Shown piece by piece: positions 22,180-32,779 of a stretch of 64,000 nt of DNA; position 1 is the stretch's first letter; every line of letters starts with the position of its first letter. A program made the translations under genes and the position numbers. This DNA comes from Gigaspora margarita (lineage: Eukaryota > Glomeromycota > Glomeromycetes > Diversisporales > Gigasporaceae): NCBI GenBank assembly GCA_009809945.1, contig WTPW01001234.1, positions 37,617 to 101,616 of the forward strand, in the 5' to 3' direction. Under the pieces are notes generated by a model. The model searched no databases and was not told the DNA's origin. It worked only from the letters and a program-made list of their open reading frames with translations.

Positions 22180-22936
22180 GGGGCATCCATAAATAATGTT
22201 ATGCTTGAGGGGGGGTCCCCCAAAATATAACGATTTTCCAATATGTAGGGGGGTTCCCCCAATATAACACAATTTTTTTATAAAAATTTGTCTAAAACTT
22301 GATCTTGTAGTCCAAATTGGATATTTTTGGTACCATTCAAATCGTCTCGAGGAGAGGATTCGAATGGTGCCAAAATCATTTGATTTAGATCACTGGATCA
22401 CGTTTTATTAACAAAATACTATTGGTTATTATGTTTTCTTATAAAATTACTATAAAATCAATAGTATTTCGTTAATAAAATGTGATATAGTAATCCAAAT
22501 GAGATGATTTTGGTACTATTGGATTCATCTTATAAACGAATCGAATGGTACCAAAATTATCCAAATTGGATTACTGGGTCATAATATGTTCAAGTTTTTG
22601 TAAAATTTTATATATAAGGCTGTACAAATTAAATTAGTTAATTCTCATCACATAGAACAAACAAATAGGACCCAGCCGGCCGGCAAAAATGTTATATTTA
22701 AAAAATTTTTTAATATAAAAAATTTTTATAAATTTTTTTTTCATACAAGAATAAAAAAAATTTTATATAGAAAAAAATTTTAACTTCTCTAAAAAAATGA
22801 CCTAGCCGGGTGACGAGAATCAATTTTATTAGTTTGCGTGGCCTAAATATACAGATTTTTAAAAATTTTTTTATATAGTAAAGGGGGGTCAAGAGCTACT
22901 ATGTAGGGGTACATAACATTATTTATGGATGCCTCC
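22180..22936. mobile_element. PIF/Harbinger-like element (GGGCATCCATAAATAATGTT ends)
   Basis: Ends GGGGCATCCATAAATAATGT and ATTATTTATGGATGCCTCC are inverse. TAA flanks both sides (22,177-22,179 and 22,937-22,939). Internal arms include TGAGGGGGGGTCCCCCAAAA and the inverted GATTCGAATGG/CGATTCG blocks. It equals 28,990-29,522 plus a nested element at about 22,621-22,850. Reading frames are not coding. Confidence 0.75.
22621..22850. mobile_element. Small TIR element nested in the PIF-like element
   Basis: Absent from the sister copy at 29.4 kb, so the insertion is demonstrated by comparison. Ends AGGCTGTACAAATTAAATTA and the inverse of CAATTTTATTAGTTTGCG-TGGCCT are related, with GGACCCAGCCGGCCGGC and TGACCTAGCCGGGTGACG just inside. 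A distant relative is at about 35,170-35,412. Confidence 0.65.
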
Positions 22937-23029
22937 TAACTGGAGCTACAATTGCTAAGAATCATTATGAAATGATGATGCACCTATTATGAACTCCTGA
23001 GCTTCAAGATACTATTTAACTATATTTGG

Positions 23030-23314
23030 GGGTTGCCTAAAGCGGAGTAGAATCACATGATAATTGGCCAATCAAATTATCAAATTTTGATGATCTTTGG
23101 CGAAGCAAACAAAAAAGAGAAGCGAAAACCTTGAAAAATACAAAAAATGGCAGTCTAAACCTATCTTGGTGTTTTAATTAAAAATGTCAGGAAGGCAGTT
23201 TTGCTTATATATTAAAACCTAAAAATCTCTTTAATCCAAACTTAAGATGACCCTAACTCTAAAGTTAATTTGATAAAATATATTATAAGAATCTACTCCG
23301 CTTTAGACGTTCTC
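23030..23314. mobile_element. MULE-like MITE with 9-bp TSD
   Basis: Ends GGGTTGCCTAAAGCGGAGTA and TACTCCGCTTTAGACGTTCTC are inverse. TATATTTGG is duplicated exactly at 23,021-23,029 and 23,315-23,323. A 9-bp duplication is the Mutator-like signature. Interior has GACCCTAACTCTAAAG. Non-coding, 285 bp. Confidence 0.75.
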
Positions 23315-23323
23315 TATATTTGG

Positions 23324-23482
23324 TACTAAAATCATTTGCGAAATATATTCAGATATCTCATCACTATATAGAGAAGTACAATTGTTAGTATATTACTGAA
23401 TTGAGACATTAAGTTCTAGGTTCTGAAGTCACAGGAAACTAGCTAGTTGCAGCAATATACAGGCTTAAGATACTTATTTAAT
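23324..23482. other. Host stretch between insertions, no gene recognised
   Basis: Non-repetitive sequence that resumes at 23,614-23,710, 23,797-23,858, 24,015-24,038 and 25,093-25,190 between precise insertions. The joined host sequence has no recognised motif. Confidence 0.3.
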
Positions 23483-23490
23483 ATAGTAGA

Positions 23491-23605
23491 TAGGGTTGTT
23501 AATGGAGTATTCTAGTCAATAATAAAACATATAACCCACTCTAGAGTACTCCAAAAGTGAGTTATATATTTTATGAATGCCTAGAGTACTCCATTAACAA
23601 CTCTA
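23491..23605. mobile_element. 115-bp hAT-like palindrome with exact 8-bp TSD
   Basis: TAGGGTTGTTAATGGAGTAT to AGTACTCCATTAACAACTCTA, with CTAGAGTACTCC repeated inside. ATAGTAGA is duplicated exactly (23,483-23,490 and 23,606-23,613). Among the smallest complete mobile units here. Confidence 0.8.
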
Positions 23606-23711
23606 ATAGTAGAGGCAGCTGTATAGCTTGAGATATGAACTTTTGGAAAGTATGCTAGTAAAAACTATCTTCAGGTATACCAAATTGAAAACATAAAGCA
23701 CCTATCTGGCA

Positions 23712-23791
23712 ACATATAGGAGTAAGTTAGTAGAAAAAGGTCAAATTTATTAGATAAATTTGTCTCTTTTCTACTGACTCACCCCTATATA
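23712..23791. mobile_element. Minimal copy of the GGTCAGTAGAAAAG palindrome
   Basis: Only about 80 bp: GGAGTAAGTTAGTAGAAAAA followed by CAAATTTATTAGATAAATTTG and TTTCTACTGACTCACCCC. It keeps the two ends and loses the middle of the longer copies. TATA lies on both sides. Confidence 0.65.
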
Positions 23792-23866
23792 CCGAATTAG
23801 AAGTTTATATTACATAATGTAGATAAAGTAGAAAATATGTGAATACTAATTAGCAGTTAGTAAGGG

Positions 23867-24006
23867 CAGTATTGGCAATGGAGCCAATAGAGCTCAATGG
23901 TTGTGTGAATAAAGCTCAAAAAACTAGTATCTATTGGCTCCATTTAGAGCTCTATTGGCTCTATTCACAGCTTCATTGGCTCTATTGAACTCTATTGCCA
24001 ATCCTG
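23867..24006. mobile_element. 140-bp hAT-like palindrome (CAGTATTGGCAATGG ends)
   Basis: CAGTATTGGCAATGGAGCCA to CTCTATTGCCAATCCTG. Flanks AGTAAGGG and AGTAAAGG match at 7 of 8. The interior repeats the GAGCTCTATTGGCTC motif several times in both directions. Confidence 0.75.
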
Positions 24007-24042
24007 AGTAAAGGATGTACAAAAACCAGATCAGCTATATAG

Positions 24043-25088
24043 CAGTCAACCGATTTGTCACACTATTTATGACTGAGTTTTTTGTTATATATAAATTTAT
24101 AAAAAAAACATATAAAATTACTATAAGCTTTTATTTCATGATGTTTCTTCCCCTACATATTAACTTAAAATTAAATTTTTCGGAAATATAGAACAAGGGG
24201 AGAAGAAAAAATTGAGCTTAAAAATCGGATTAAAATTTCGCCGTTTTTGCACAAAACGAAAATGTAACTTCGCCAAAAACAAATATTTACCGATTTTAAG
24301 ATGAGAAGCATATGTAAAAACATGCTCTGAACAACTTTACTTAGGCGACGGAAGTAGGTTACCTTGTAAGAAAAGTGGGTTATCTATGTACTAAAGTTAA
24401 AATTTATCGTTTTACTTGATTGAACTTTTTTTCCTTATTAGGTAACCTACTTTGGGCTCTTAAGCAAAGTTGTTCGGCATGTAATTTTACATCACATTTG
24501 AGGCTGAAACGCGCTTTTCGGACCCTTTACTAGTGAAAAATGGGGTTAAAGTTAGAAAAAAATTTTTTTTCTAAAAAATTTTTTTCTAACTTTAACCCCA
24601 TTTTTCACTAGTAAAGGGTCCGAAAAGCGCGTTTCAGCCTCAAATGTGATGTAAAATTACATGCCGAACAACTTTGCTTAAGAGCCCAAAGTAGGTTACC
24701 TAATAAGGAAAAAAAGTTCAATCAAGTAAAACGATAAATTTTAACTTTAGTACATAGATAACCCACTTTTCTTACAAGGTAACCTACTTCCGTCGCCTAA
24801 GTAAAGTTGTTCAGAGCATGTTTTTACATATGCTTCTCATCTTAAAATCGGTAAATATTTGTTTTTGGNGAAGTTACATTTTCGTTTNGTGCAAAANNNN
24901 CNAAATTTTAATCCGATTTTTAAGCTCAATTTTTTCTTCTCCCCTTGTTCTATATTTCCGAAAAATTTAATTTTAAGTTAATATGTAGGGGAAGAAACAT
25001 CATGAAATAAAAGCTTATAGTAATTTTATATGTTTTTTTTTATAAATTTTATATGTAAAAAATTTTCATGTGACATATCGGCTGACTG
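24043..25088. mobile_element. Fully palindromic 1,046-bp element, 4-bp TSD (ATAG)
   Basis: Ends CAGTCAACCGATTTGTCACA and the inverse CAGTCAGCCGATATGTCACA. ATAG is duplicated (24,039-24,042 and 25,089-25,092). Arms of over 500 bp pair almost base for base around 24,566 (AGAAAAAAATTTTTTTTCT). Ambiguous bases at 24,870-24,902 lie in the right arm. Best preserved member of the family. Confidence 0.85.
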
Positions 25089-25655
25089 ATAGTGAGAATA
25101 CAGAAGGCTCTGATGGGTTTTAGCTATGAAAAAATAGTTAATCTGATCTAAAGTCCTAGACTTAATACTTGTATATAATATGTATATGTTTATAGTACTA
25201 CTATATGTCAATTCATTAATTGATAATCCGTCTATCAACTGAAGAGTAATAAAATATGGCGTGCTTCTATCTAAAATTTTTTTTCTTATTAAGTTAACAA
25301 TACATGTTCACTAATTGAAAGTTGTAAAGCTCATCAAGACACACCTAACAGTGATTAGATTATCCAAATTGGCATAGTAGATAGCAAGATATCAGCAAAA
25401 AATGATTGACTGACTATATAAAATCCCATAACACAGATTAAATAAAAATCACTATAGGTAAAATGTGGCATGCTTCTATCTAAAATTTTTTTCTTACTAA
25501 GTTAATAATACATGTCTACTAATTGAAAGTTGTAGAGCTCGTCGAGACATATTTAACAGTAATTAGATCATCCAAATCAGCCCAGTGGATGGTAAGATAT
25601 CGTCAAAAAATGATTAGCTAATTATATAAAATTTTATGTAAACAATATTTGTTTA

Positions 25656-25808
25656 GGGGAGTGACAAAAATCAGGTGATTTTTTAGGGGGGAGAGGGGGT
25701 AAAAAATGTTAAAATTATATATAAGAACCTGACCAAAATCTATATTAAAGAGGGGGGGAGGGGGTAGGCCTCTAATAAAAAATAATCAAGTGATTAATGA
25801 CACTGCCC
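25656..25808 (+). mobile_element. PIF-like 153-bp MITE, TTA TSD
   Basis: Best preserved member: GGGGAGTGACAAAAATCAGG to GATTAATGACACTGCCC. TTA flanks both sides (25,653-25,655 and 25,809-25,811). Relatives at 7,028, 12,430, 12,834 and 18,688. It lies at the centre of a palindromic unit. Confidence 0.75.
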
Positions 25809-26447
25809 TTATATAGATTTTATATAGTCAGCCAATGGTTTTTTGACAATATCTTGCCATTTTTTGGACCGATTTGGATGATCTAATTACTGTTAGATGC
25901 ATCTTAATGAGCTCTGCAACTTTCAATTAGTGGACATGTATCATTAACTTAGTAAGAAAAAAATTTTAGATGAAAGTACACTACATTTCGCCTATAGTGA
26001 TTTTCATATGTAATCTGTATCATAGGATTTTATATAGTTAGCTAATCATTTTTTAATGATATCTTGCTATCTACTAGACTGATTTGGATAATCTAAATAC
26101 TATTAGATGCGTTTTGACAAGCTTTACAACTTTTAATTAGTGGACATGTATTGTTAACTTAATTGATAATCTGCTAGTCAACTGGTGCATGATTATAGTA
26201 TAACATGATACAAATTACTATATAAATTACTTATAGACAAAATGCCACAATCACCCAAGGAAAAATAATTTTTTACTAAGTTAATAGTCAATGTCCACTA
26301 ATTGAAAATTGTAGAGCTTGCTGAGATGCATCTAATGGTAATTAGATCATTAAAATCAGCCTAGTAAATGCAGAGATATCATCGAAAAATGGTTAACTGA
26401 CTATATAAAATTCGATGTAAACAAACATTCAGTTACATAAAATTTTA

Positions 26448-26751
26448 GCACGTATGAAATGTGTGCCAGGTTAGTGCCAGACTACCAATCAGATTTCAAG
26501 ATCAGGAGTAACATTACACAAACGGAAAAATTCAAAACAAACGTTCGTCTTGAACAAAAAATCAAAAATTTGCATAAAAAATCATCTTTCGTACTTTAAT
26601 TAAAAGTTTTCCTTGAACGATTTTACTATATATTTTGCTAACATTTCATCTTAATACAAATGCTAACCTTAATATTAATGAATTTTAAGAATTTTGCATA
26701 TTTCGATGTGTGATCAGCAACATGCATAATCTGGCACACATTTCAACGTGC
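26448..26751. mobile_element. TIR element with GCACGT ends and 9-bp TSD
   Basis: Ends GCACGTATGAAATGTGTGCC and GGCACACATTTCAACGTGC are inverse. AAAATTTTA is duplicated exactly at 26,439-26,447 and 26,752-26,760, although this is a low-complexity 9-mer. Interior shares AGATCAGGAGTAACAT-like and TTTTGCTAACAT-type blocks with the elements at 2.6 and 10.6 kb. MULE-like by its duplication. Confidence 0.65.
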
Positions 26752-27499
26752 AAAATTTTATACAGTTAGCTAATCGTTTTTCAATGATAACTCAGCATTT
26801 AATAAGTCAATTTTAATGACCTTACCTCCTTTAATTCATCATAATGAGCTCTACAACTTTCAATTAGTGGGCATTGACTATTAACTTAGTAAAAAATTAT
26901 TTTTCCTTGGGTGATCGTGGCATTTCTACCTATAACATAGATTATTATAGTAGAAATGCTATAAACACCCAAGGAAAAATAATTTTTTTACTAAGTTAAT
27001 AGCCAATGCCCACTAATTAAAAGTTGTAGAGCTCATTATAACGAATCTAAAGAAGGTAAGATTATTAAAATTGACCTAGTAAATGCTGAGTTATTATCAA
27101 AAAACGATTGGCTGACTGTATAAAATTTTATGCAACCAAATGTTTGTTTACATTGAATTTTACATAGTTAGCTAATTGTTTTTCAATGATATCTCCACAT
27201 CTACTAGCCCGATTTTAATGATCTAACTACTGTTAGATGCGTCTTGATGAGCTCTACAACTTTTAATTAGTGGGCATGGCTGTTAACTTAGTAAAAAAAT
27301 TATTTTTTCTTGGGTGATCGTGGCATTTCATCTATAAGTGATTTATATAGTAATTTGTATTACATTATACTATAATCATGTACCAGTTGACTGGCAGATC
27401 ATCAATTAATAAGAAAAAATTTTTAGATGGAAGCACGCTATATTTTGTCACTCTCTAGTTGACAGGCGGATTATCAATTAAGTATTAATAAAAGTTTAG

Positions 27500-28220
27500 A
27501 GTGGGTACTACATCTGGGGTTTCTCTAAATATAAAAAAAAATTTTATACAAATTAAAAAACTTTTTATTTTTTGAGTTTTAATTTTTATATTCAATAAAA
27601 AAATTATAAAATTTTTAAAAAATATTATATATATTTCTAAAAATAGACTACTTTTCTGAACAAAAAATTATATGAAAATGTTAAGTAGCTTACTTTTGAT
27701 ATTACAGAAGAATTAAAATCAAAAGAGGTTAGGGGCTATGATACTATAGATGAGCTAGCTAAAGATGTTTTTGATAGTTTGGGCAATCTTATTCAAAGAG
27801 GCTGAATTGTTGAATTTTTTGAAAAATTAAAAAAAGTACTAATAAAAAGTTGACCAAAAATACCAAATTTTTACTATAAGTATATTTTAATATTTTAAAC
27901 AAGTTTACTTAATAGCACTTTTGAAATTTATTTAATAAAATTTAGACTTTTATATATAGCAATTACTAATAAATTTTTTAAGATTTTTAAAAAAATTAGA
28001 AGAGTAACTTATTTTTAGAGTAGCTTATTTTCAGAAATATACAGTATATATAATAAATAAAAAATTAAAAGTTAAATAATAAAGATCTTCTATTTGTTTA
28101 AAAATTTTGTAAAATATCATTTTGATTTTTTAACTTATTTATTTAAACACTTATATATTAAAATTTTGACTTTACTATATAGCAATTATTTGTAATTACT
28201 AAAAAACTTCCTTTATTTAA
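27500..28220. repeat. Decayed hairpin-core relic in the palindromic array
   Basis: The hairpin-core motifs TATATAGCAATTACT, TTTTTAGAGTAGCTTATTTT and TTTGACTTTACTATATAGCA recur around 27,950-28,190, as in the 384-1997 element. No ends can be defined. No gene. Confidence 0.45.
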
Positions 28221-28989
28221 ATTAAGTTACTTTCAATTTTTTATATAACATTTTGTACAAAAAAAAACAGAAATATATAGTAGTTAGTAATTATTTTTCA
28301 ATAATATCTTGGTATTTACTAGACTAATTTTAATAATTTTATTACTTTTAGATTTGTTATAATAAGCTCTACAACTTTTAATTAATTAACAAAATTTATT
28401 AACTTAGTAAAAAAGTTTTTCTTAATTGATGATCTGCCAGTCAACTGAAGAATGATTATAGTATAATGTGATGCAAATCACTATATAAATCACTTATAGT
28501 AGAAATGTACAGATTACCCAAGAAAAAATAATTTTTTACTAAGTTAACAAGTCATGCCAACTAATTGAAAGTTGTAGAGCTCATTATGACGAATCTAAAG
28601 TGGGTGAGATTATCAAAATCGACCCAGTAGATGCTGAGATATCCTCGAAATACGATTGGATACTATGTAAAATTCTATATAAACAAACATTTGTTTGCAT
28701 AAGATTTTATATAGTCGCCCAATCATTTTTTGATGATATCTCTGCATCTACTAGGCCAATTTTAATAATCTCACCACCTTTAGATTCGTCATAATAAGCT
28801 CTACAACTTTAAATTAGTTAGCATGATTTGTTAACTTAGTAAAAAAAATATTTTTTCTTGGGTAAACGTGGCATTTCTACTATAATAATCTATATTATAG
28901 TCAGAAATGCCACATTCACCCAAGAAAAAATATATTTTTTGCTAAGCTAACAAGTCATGCTGACTAATTGAAAGTTGTAGAGCTCATTA

Positions 28990-29522
28990 GAGGGCATCCA
29001 TAAATTATGTTAAGCTTGAGGGGGTCCCCCAAAATATAACGATTTTGCAATATATAGGAGAGGGGTCCCCCAACATAACGCAATTTTTTTCTAAAAATTT
29101 GTCTAAAACTTGATCCAGTGGTCCAAATTGAATGATTTTGGTACCATTCGAATCGTCTCGAGGAGAGGATTCGAATGGTATCAATTTCATTTGATTTGTA
29201 TTACTGGATCACGTTTTATTAACGAAATACTATTAGTTATTATGTTTTCTTATGAAATTACTATAAAATCAATAGTATTTCGTTAATAAAACGTGTTCCA
29301 GTAATCCAAATGAAACGATTTTGGTACCATTGGATTCGTCTCATAGAGACGAATCGAATGGTACCAAAATCATCCAGATTGGATCACTGGATCATAATAT
29401 ATTCAAGTTTTTGTAAAATTTTATATATAAATATACGGATTTTTAAAATTTTTTTTATATAGTAGAGGGGGGGGTCAAGAGCTACTATGTAGGGGTACAT
29501 AACGTTATTTATGGATGCCCCC
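28990..29522. mobile_element. PIF/Harbinger-like element (GGGCATCCATAAAT ends), TTA TSD
   Basis: GAGGGCATCCATAAATTATG to CGTTATTTATGGATGCCCCC. TTA flanks both sides (28,987-28,989 and 29,523-29,525). The interior is one inverted repeat with GGTACCATTCGAATCG and its mirror. It lies inside a palindromic unit at GAGCTCATTA, which resumes as TTATGACAAATC. Confidence 0.8.
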
Positions 29523-30239
29523 TTATGACAAATCTAAAGGTGGTGATATCATTAAAATTGGCCTAGTATATACAGAGATATCATCAAAAAACGATTGGGT
29601 GACTATGTAAAATTTTATGCAAACAAATGTTTGTTTACATAGAATTTTACATAGTCGCCCAATCGTGTTTTGAGGATATCTCAGCATCTACTAGGTCGAT
29701 TTTGATGATCTCACACTTTTAGATTCGTCATAATGAGCTCTACAACTTTCAATTAGTTGGCATGACTTGTTAACTTAGTAAAAAAAATACTTTTCCTTGG
29801 GTGATCTGTATATTTCCACTATAAGTAATTTATAGTAATTTGTATCACATTATACTATGATCATTCTTCAGTTGACAGGTGGATCATCAATTAAGTAATT
29901 ATGGTATTGTTATCTATAATATAAATTATTTTAGCAGAAATACTATAATTACCCAAAGAAACCTATTTTTTTTACTAAGTTAATGAGTGTTAATTAAAAA
30001 TTGTAATGCTTATTATAATTAAGATTAGAAATTATATAGTTATTAGTTAACTAGTTGACTATTAGCTAACTAATTGACTAATTTTTTTTATAATCAGTTA
30101 ATTGATTAGTCAACTAGTCAATTAATCGATTAGTTGATTTGTCAACTAGTCGATTAGTCAACTAGTTGATTAATCAACTAGTTAATTAGTTAACTAGTTA
30201 ATTAGTCAACTAGTTGATTAATTGACTGGTCAATTTTTT

Positions 30240-31303
30240 TTCATACTTTAAACCTTGTGCTGCTTTATTAAAAAATTATGTAGAGTATATACAAAATTTA
30301 TATTCTAATAATAATGCATACTATTACCTAATAACTCTACTAGTATTCAGATATGGTTATTATACTGATATTTGTTGGTTCTTAATACCTACTGACATCA
30401 ACTAAATAGTTTTTAGAGAACAAATTCAGGTTTTAGCTATATTACTTCAAAATCAATTCCTTCTAAAAACTTTCTTCTTGAACTTCTTATAAAGAAGAAT
30501 AAAAAAAAGAAAAGATTAAATAATGGCAAAACTATACTACCTAAACAATAAACCAAATTAAAAACCAAAAGTACTACCAAACAAAAAAATATAACTAAAT
30601 GAAACCAAAGAAAAAGTAAAAAAAGAAAAGAAATAAAAGTGCTATAAGTCTGCACAAAATGGTAAAAATTATATAACATTGTATAAAACATCTATTGAAA
30701 TGCTATATGTAAGAAAAATACATCTATGACTAAAAATTCATGTGAGAAATTTTCATATATCCTCCAGATCTCCAACATGTAGTTTCTAGTTTATGCAGAT
30801 AAACTGAAAATACTCGTAACTGCACCAGTTTCTACTTGGGAATATATTTCCAATTTGGAAAAAGTAAACACTGCTGATCTTTTGGAGGGTAAGCTAGAAT
30901 GCCCACATTTTAAAAAAAATTTTGAAAAATCCAAGAAGTAAATGATATCACTTGTAACCAAACTTGAGGAAGTATGTAGTTAGAAAAACTTATTTTTTTG
31001 TTGTTCCCTTCTGTTTTACCACAGCAACCTTTGTCAATGAAGGAGCTCTTTGCTTTCTGCCAAAATTTCTTGTACAAAGGCACCACTTCCTGCTAGTTAT
31101 TTTGTAAGAAGATGCTTTTGGCTTGCATACCAAATATATAAAGGAGTTCCATGAGGAGTTGTTAACCTTTATAAAAACTATTTACTGTGTTATTCTACTA
31201 TACTTAAAGTACAGACAATGCTTTAACAAAAAAACTTTTTGGTTTTTTTCTATTAGAAAGTATGGTTCAGATGATCACCAGAAAGAGTTTTTTTAAGTAG
31301 TAT
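30240..31303. repeat. Left copy of a ~1-kb unknown repeat
   Basis: Faces an inverted partner at 32,780-33,845; landmarks are CCTTGTGCTGCTTTATTA, CAATTTGGAAAAAGTAAACA and CACCAGAAAGAG. On its minus strand an 84-codon hydrophobic frame (30,437-30,691) ends RSSRRKFLEGIDFEV. The same C-terminus is found in the partner (plus strand). This could be an ancestral coding end or just recent common ancestry. No family recognised. Confidence 0.5.
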
Positions 31304-31530
31304 AAATTAACTAGTCAATTAGTTGACTAGTTTGACTAATTAATTAATCAATTAGTTGAGTAGTCAACTACTCAATTAGTTAATTAGTTAATTATCTATT
31401 TTATAATTTTATTGCAATATTTTTGATATTTATTTTTTGTTTATTTATTCTTTTATAGTTAATTAGCTAACTAATCAACTAATCAACTAATCAACCAATC
31501 AACTAATCAATTAATTAACTAATTGACTAA

Positions 31531-32490
31531 GGGGAGCGCCATTTATTATCTGATTTTTAGGGTAGGGGGGAGGGTCAGACAATTATCAGGTCCTAATAGC
31601 AGATAACTTTTGATTGGCTAAAATTATTAAAATTTTTAAAAAATTTTTAAAATTTTTAAACTTTAATATTAAATAACTCTTGAACCAGTGATCTGATTTG
31701 GATGATTTTACTACCAAAATGTTTGCCTCAATGAGATGATTCCAACGAGCCTAAAATCGTCAAAATCCAATCACAGGATCCCAAGATCGTTATAGATTTG
31801 TACTGCTTTAATTATATTATTTTCGTATATATTAAAAATTATTATTAAAGATCTTATAAACTTTAATATTAAATAACTCTTGAACCAGTGATCCATTTTG
31901 GGTGTTTTTACTACCAAAATGCTCGTCTCAATGAGACGATTCTAATGAATCTAAAATCGTTAAATTCTGATCACGGGATCCAGAGATCATTATATATTTG
32001 TGTTATTTTAATATAATCTATTAAAAATAATACAAATCTATAACGATCTCTGGATCCCGTGATCAGAATTTAACAATTTTAGGTTCATTAGAATCATCTC
32101 ATTGAGACGAGCAATTTGGTAGTAAAATCATCCAAATCGGATCACTGGCTCAAGAGTTATTTAATATTAAAGTTTATAAGCTCTTTAATAATAATTTTTA
32201 ATATATACGAAATAATATAATTAAAGCAGTACAAATCTATAACGATCTTGGGATCCTGTGATTAGATTTTGGTGATTTTAGGCTCGCTGGAATCGCCTCA
32301 TTGAGGCGAGCATTTTGGTAGTAAAATCATCCAAAACGGATCGCTGGTTCAAGAGTTATTTAATATTAAAATTTAAAAAATTTTAAAATTTTAATAATTT
32401 TAGCCAATCAAAACACAGTATTTGATGATCAGGTGGGGGGTAGGGGGTAGCTCTTAGTAGCAAAAAATCAGATGATAAATGGCGCTCCCC
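31531..32490. mobile_element. 960-bp palindromic PIF/Harbinger-like element, TAA TSD
   Basis: GGGGAGCGCCATTTATTATC to GATGATAAATGGCGCTCCCC. TAA on both sides (31,528-31,530 and 32,491-32,493). Arms of about 450 bp pair (AACTCTTGAACCAGTGATC and its mirror). Within each arm a TTTGGTAGTAAAATCATCC-type module is repeated, so each arm is itself partly duplicated. Non-coding. Confidence 0.8.
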
Positions 32491-32779
32491 TAATTAATTA
32501 ATCACTAATTGATTAGTCAACTAATTGACTAATCAACTAGTTGATTAATCAATTATTTAATTAGCCAATTAGTCAACTAATCAATTAGTCAATTAGTCAA
32601 TTAGTCAATTGGTCAATTTTTAGTTGGTTAATAACTAATAATTTCTAGTTAATTGACTAATTGACTAAAAATTTTTAACTAATTTTTATTCTTAATTATA
32701 AGTAATAAGATTATTAAAATTGGTCTAGTAGATGCCAAAATATTATCAAAAAATGATTGGTTTATACAAAATTTTTCAA

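Larger units (their letters stand above)
25190..29995. repeat. Array of palindromic units (AAACAAACATTTGTTTAC centre)
   Basis: About 600-bp units, each an inverted repeat: GATAATCTGCCAGTCAACTG, ATTATAGTATAATGTGATGC, CCCAAGAAAAAATAATTTTT, AATTGAAAGTTGTAGAGCTC, GATGCTGAGATATC, then the centre ATAAACAAACATTTGTTTGC and the mirror. Centres lie near 25,645 (half), 26,415 (half), 27,135, 28,685 and 29,615. Insertions at 25,656, 26,448, 28,990 and a hairpin relic at 27,500-28,200 split the array. The unit is probably itself a mobile palindrome. Short frames such as 28,600-28,794 are chance. Confidence 0.7.
30028..32690. repeat. Repeat with TTAGTCAACTAGTTGAC satellite borders
   Basis: Satellites of a degenerate 10-12-bp motif (AGTCAACTAGTTGACTAAT) cover about 30,050-30,235 and 31,305-32,660, the latter split by a PIF-like element. 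Between them lies a ~1.07-kb unique arm (30,240-31,303). The outer edges TAGTTATTAGTTAACT and GGTTAATAACTAATAATTT are inverse, so the satellites act as terminal inverted repeats. It sits in the palindromic array, whose unit resumes near 32,690. Confidence 0.55.

Noticed and set aside
25190..29995. Possible CRISPR-like or tandem satellite array
   Set aside because: Units are ~600-bp palindromes interrupted by transposons, without short regular repeats and spacers, and the genome is eukaryotic.
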